A DNA stretch of 16,501 bases from Dethiosulfatibacter sp. GTDB lineage: Bacteria; Bacillota_A; Clostridia; Tissierellales; Dethiosulfatibacteraceae. The stretch lies in contig JAHRFV010000273.1 of assembly GCA_019084435.1 (NCBI GenBank), positions 1-16,501 of the forward strand, given 5' to 3'. The translations under genes and the position numbers were made by a program. The notes under the pieces were generated by a model. That model was not told the DNA's origin. It searched no databases and worked only from the letters and a program-made list of their open reading frames with translations. Shown one piece after another: positions 14,508-16,501 of this stretch. Positions within the stretch are counted from its first letter, which is position 1; every line of letters begins with the position of its first letter.

Positions 14508-14915
14508 TTATACAGATTTTGCTATCAGTTCTTCTTTTGTTGTATCATCACCTTGAGTAGGGATTTGTCCATTCTTCAGCTTTGTTATATCTGAGTAGAA
14601 CAGTATCATCTCACTCCCGCTATCACCGAAAATGTTAACCAGATACCATCTCCTTAGTTCCGACACGTATTTTTCGAACTTTCTTCTGCTGTTGGGTATC
14701 ATGTGATATTGCAATTCGTGAAAGTCTAAAATATTGTTGTCTTTGTCAAAAACCAGATTGGAGAACTTCATACCGATGATTAGTTCGGGTTTGACATTAA
14801 CTGCTCCGAAAAAATTGTTGCTGACTTCGATTAGTATATAATCTAGAAATTTGTTGTTGCTGCTTGTTATGGCCTTGAACTTTAAGTAAAAATCATTTTT
14901 TGTAGGGTATTCCAT
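14508..14915 (-). CDS. Small stand-alone PAS-domain protein
   Basis: This 135-aa protein is essentially one PAS domain. It reads ILIEVSNNFFGAVNVKPE, then LIIGMKFSNLVFD, and closes with RRWYLVNIF, MILFYSDITKLK, the usual PAS end that precedes an output domain. Here no output domain follows, only a short acidic tail. It may bind a small ligand or partner and act by protein contact. The start at 14915 is preferred because AAAGG lies nine bases before this ATG. A GTG three codons upstream (14924) directly abuts the same AAAGG and is poorly spaced. The surface-protein gene follows in the same direction, so the two probably form an operon. PAS assignment is by pattern only. Confidence 0.65.
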   Translation of the reverse strand: MEYPTKNDFYLKFKAITSSNNKFLDYILIEVSNNFFGAVNVKPELIIGMKFSNLVFDKDNNILDFHELQYHMIPNSRRKFEKYVSELRRWYLVNIFGDSGSEMILFYSDITKLKNGQIPTQGDDTTKEELIAKSV

Positions 14916-14963
14916 TAACCTCACCCTTTCTTATAGTGTTCTTTATATTGTTAAATATAACAT

Positions 14964-14992
14964 GGTATAATTTTATGCAGTGCTCATACCAA
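14964..14992 (-). promoter_or_regulatory. Weak candidate promoter of the PAS-surface protein operon
   Basis: On the minus strand TTGGTA (14992-14987) and TATACC (14969-14964) are 17 bases apart. A second option, TATAAA near 14945, has a poor -35. The stretch 14925-15034 is very AT-rich and holds no gene. Confidence 0.35.
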
Positions 14993-15034
14993 TTTTATTT
15001 CAATTTCATTTCGATTTTATTTTAGTTTGATGGC

Positions 15035-15058
15035 AAAAAAAAAAAAGCCCCGAAGGGC
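15035..15058 (-). terminator. UUCG-tetraloop terminator of the BTAD regulator gene
   Basis: On the minus strand GCCC-TTCG-GGGC (15058-15047) is followed by a run of 12 T (15046-15035). The C(UUCG)G loop is unusually stable, which offsets the short four-pair stem. It begins one base after the stop codon of the regulator. Confidence 0.88.
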
Positions 15059-15059
15059 A

Positions 15060-16277
15060 TTAAGTGAGTGAAAAACTGGATTCGATAGGAACAAATCTGA
15101 TTTTCAAATCATATGGGTTGCTCTGATTTAAATCTTTTAGGTTAGAATAAATTCTCTGCTCTATGCTATTTGTGCCATTATCCTTAACATCAGGCAGAAG
15201 GGCTAAAATCTGTGTATCATTCCAAAAGCTAAAAACATCACCTTTTCTCAAGGTTTTTATCAGAACTTTTGTCATATCATCAGACCATAATTTGATCAAA
15301 TCTCGATTAGCGGAAGGTGTTTTTCTTGTGGGATTTAGTGTGATCAAACTGATAAAATCCGATGAGTCCATAGGGTTTCTCTTTCGATTATGCAGATTAT
15401 ATAGGAATTTGAAATACTCTGCATCGCATAGAAATGGTCCATCGTTAATGGTCAGTTCCAGCTTATCCTTAACATTGATAACATCCATATTGCTTTTTTC
15501 ATTGTAGTTATGTTGAATTTTTCTTTCTATTTCTTTTAACCCAGGAGTTAGTCTTATGCCGTTTTCCTTTTCTAGTACTCCGGTAATATAGTCGAAATGA
15601 CTCATGGCATTCTTGATTTTACCAAGCTTAAGCATGCTTTCTATTAGATAGATGTGTATTGATTCTTCAAATGGTTCTATAGTTATTGCTTTTTCGCATA
15701 GGATCATAATATCTTCGTGTTTTCCTTGTTCTTTAAGCAATTCTGCCATATTGAAAATCACTTTGAGAAAGAGTCTACTATAGTAATTGCGAACTGGAAC
15801 AAGCCACATTTCATATTGACTATCACCTAGATAACCACCCTTATACATATCAATGGCACGAGAATAAGCGGCATATGCGGCATCAGTATCACTTAATATC
15901 AATTGATCACCCTTAAGAATCAGCTTCTCAAATTCATCCTTGTCAACGATTACCTTATCGCCGACTTCCAGACAATAGTAACCACTCTTAAATGTAATAT
16001 TGAGGTAGTCTGACTCTATAGCACCTTCGGGCATCAGCTTTTTGATAACCTGACGTAATCTGAAGATCTGACCTCTTATCATATTTTTAGGATCCGGGGA
16101 ATCATTGTCTTGGTACAGATTATCAATTATAGTCTCAGGTAAAAGGTTCTTATTCTTAAAAGTAATAAAATATTGCAAAAGCTTGATCAATCTGTATGAA
16201 CGATTAGATTCTTCAACTAATGTTTTATCTCGTATGCTTACATCGAATCCGCCTAACGTATTAATATACAATATCAC
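15060..16277 (-). CDS. BTAD/SARP-type transcriptional regulator with degenerate GGDEF-like C-terminus
   Basis: This 405-aa DNA-binding regulator has three parts. Residues 1-95 form an OmpR-like winged helix (LGGFDVSI, SYRLIKLLQYF, MIRGQIFRLRQVI). About 105-260 are helical TPR-like repeats of the bacterial transcriptional activator domain (YKGGYLGD, CEKAITIEPFEESIH, GIRLTPGL). The last 125 residues resemble a worn nucleotide-cyclase domain (LRKGDVFSFW followed by ILALLPDV) without a GGDEF motif. The start is placed at a GTG (16277), not the ATG at 16316. The promoter -10 overlaps that ATG, so it could not be translated from this transcript. GGGTGAT lies four bases before the GTG, and the protein then begins with ILYINTLGGFDV, as relatives do. 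It faces the PAS/surface-protein pair, a possible target. Confidence 0.85.
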   Translation of the reverse strand: MILYINTLGGFDVSIRDKTLVEESNRSYRLIKLLQYFITFKNKNLLPETIIDNLYQDNDSPDPKNMIRGQIFRLRQVIKKLMPEGAIESDYLNITFKSGYYCLEVGDKVIVDKDEFEKLILKGDQLILSDTDAAYAAYSRAIDMYKGGYLGDSQYEMWLVPVRNYYSRLFLKVIFNMAELLKEQGKHEDIMILCEKAITIEPFEESIHIYLIESMLKLGKIKNAMSHFDYITGVLEKENGIRLTPGLKEIERKIQHNYNEKSNMDVINVKDKLELTINDGPFLCDAEYFKFLYNLHNRKRNPMDSSDFISLITLNPTRKTPSANRDLIKLWSDDMTKVLIKTLRKGDVFSFWNDTQILALLPDVKDNGTNSIEQRIYSNLKDLNQSNPYDLKIRFVPIESSFSLT

Positions 16278-16314
16278 GCAATCACCCAATTTGTTGAAAC
16301 AAATTAATAACAAC

Positions 16315-16343
16315 ATTTTATTAGTTTTTCAACCATTAGTCAA
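16315..16343 (-). promoter_or_regulatory. Promoter of the BTAD regulator gene
   Basis: On the minus strand TTGACT (16343-16338), a 17-base spacer and TAAAAT (16320-16315) give a start near 16308. The -10 overlaps the upstream in-frame ATG and so decides for the later GTG start. A second, weaker extended -10 (TGCTAAAAT, 16442-16434) lies further upstream. Confidence 0.6.
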
Positions 16344-16485
16344 TGTTTAATCAAAGTTCAGGTTGCGTTACTTTACTGTAGGAAAAAGAAGAATAGACTG
16401 CTCCCTCTTGTTAAGATAGATTTACTGATTTTCATTTTAGCATATTTTAACGAGAAAGTGTGACGGTTTTTCCAGCACCCTGCGT

Positions 16486-16498
16486 TTGTCATTGACAA
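16486..16498. promoter_or_regulatory. Short palindrome near the right edge
   Basis: TTGTCA and TGACAA flank a single base, forming a 13-bp palindrome. It contains TTGACA on the plus strand, which could be a -35 element for a gene to the right of the window. Nothing else is seen in 16344-16501 apart from the weak extended -10. Confidence 0.25.
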
Positions 16499-16501
16499 CG
16501 A

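Overview
The window is low-GC, AT-rich DNA with strong AGGAGG-type ribosome binding sites and sigma-A-like promoters. It has an IPxTG-type cell-wall anchor, a CsbB/GtrA/YfhO-type glycosylation locus, a CcpA-type cre site and an ECF metal transporter. Together these point to a Gram-positive Bacillota chromosome, most likely a member of the Clostridia. The genus cannot be named from this sequence alone.

Layout, left to right. Positions 1-224 form a perfect 83-bp inverted repeat around a 58-bp loop. It cuts off the 3' end of a GtrA-YfhO fusion gene and looks like a fold-back artefact. The fusion gene (69-2021, -) and a CsbB/DPM1-like glycosyltransferase (1990-2982, -) overlap and make a two-gene, lipid-linked sugar transfer system for the cell envelope. 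Divergent from it is a TetR regulator (3184-3762, +) overlapping a CrtI-like FAD oxidoreductase (3755-5248, +), with a palindromic operator in front. The 694-bp gap 5249-5942 holds no gene, but it does hold what looks like a complete minus-strand transcription unit. This has an extended -10 promoter overlapped by a cre-like site, eight tandem 33-bp repeats, and a hairpin plus T-run terminator.

Positions 5943-9815 (+) form one apparent operon: cbiM-cbiQ-cbiO (cobalt/nickel ECF importer without a separate cbiN), an iron-sulfur-flavoprotein-like NADPH/FMN reductase and a membrane-tethered alpha/beta hydrolase. A convergent YitT-family membrane protein (9805-10647, -) overlaps the hydrolase by 11 bp. 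Divergent from it is a three-gene run (10744-13482, +): an SGNH esterase, a site-2-type M50 protease with a CBS pair, and a tandem left-handed beta-helix protein whose two halves carry complementary subsets of the gamma-carbonic-anhydrase zinc ligands. A bidirectional terminator separates this from a leftward pair, a small PAS-domain protein and a highly acidic sortase-type surface protein (13534-14915, -). The window closes with a BTAD/SARP-type regulator carrying a degenerate GGDEF-like C-terminus (15060-16277, -), which has its own promoter and a UUCG-tetraloop terminator.

Most genes are recognisable members of known families. The least ordinary items are the gamma-CA-like tandem protein with split ligands, the orphan 33-bp-repeat transcription unit, the GtrA-YfhO fusion, and the CbiM with an alternative N-terminus and a His/acidic loop. 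Everything here is read by eye. No database search was made.
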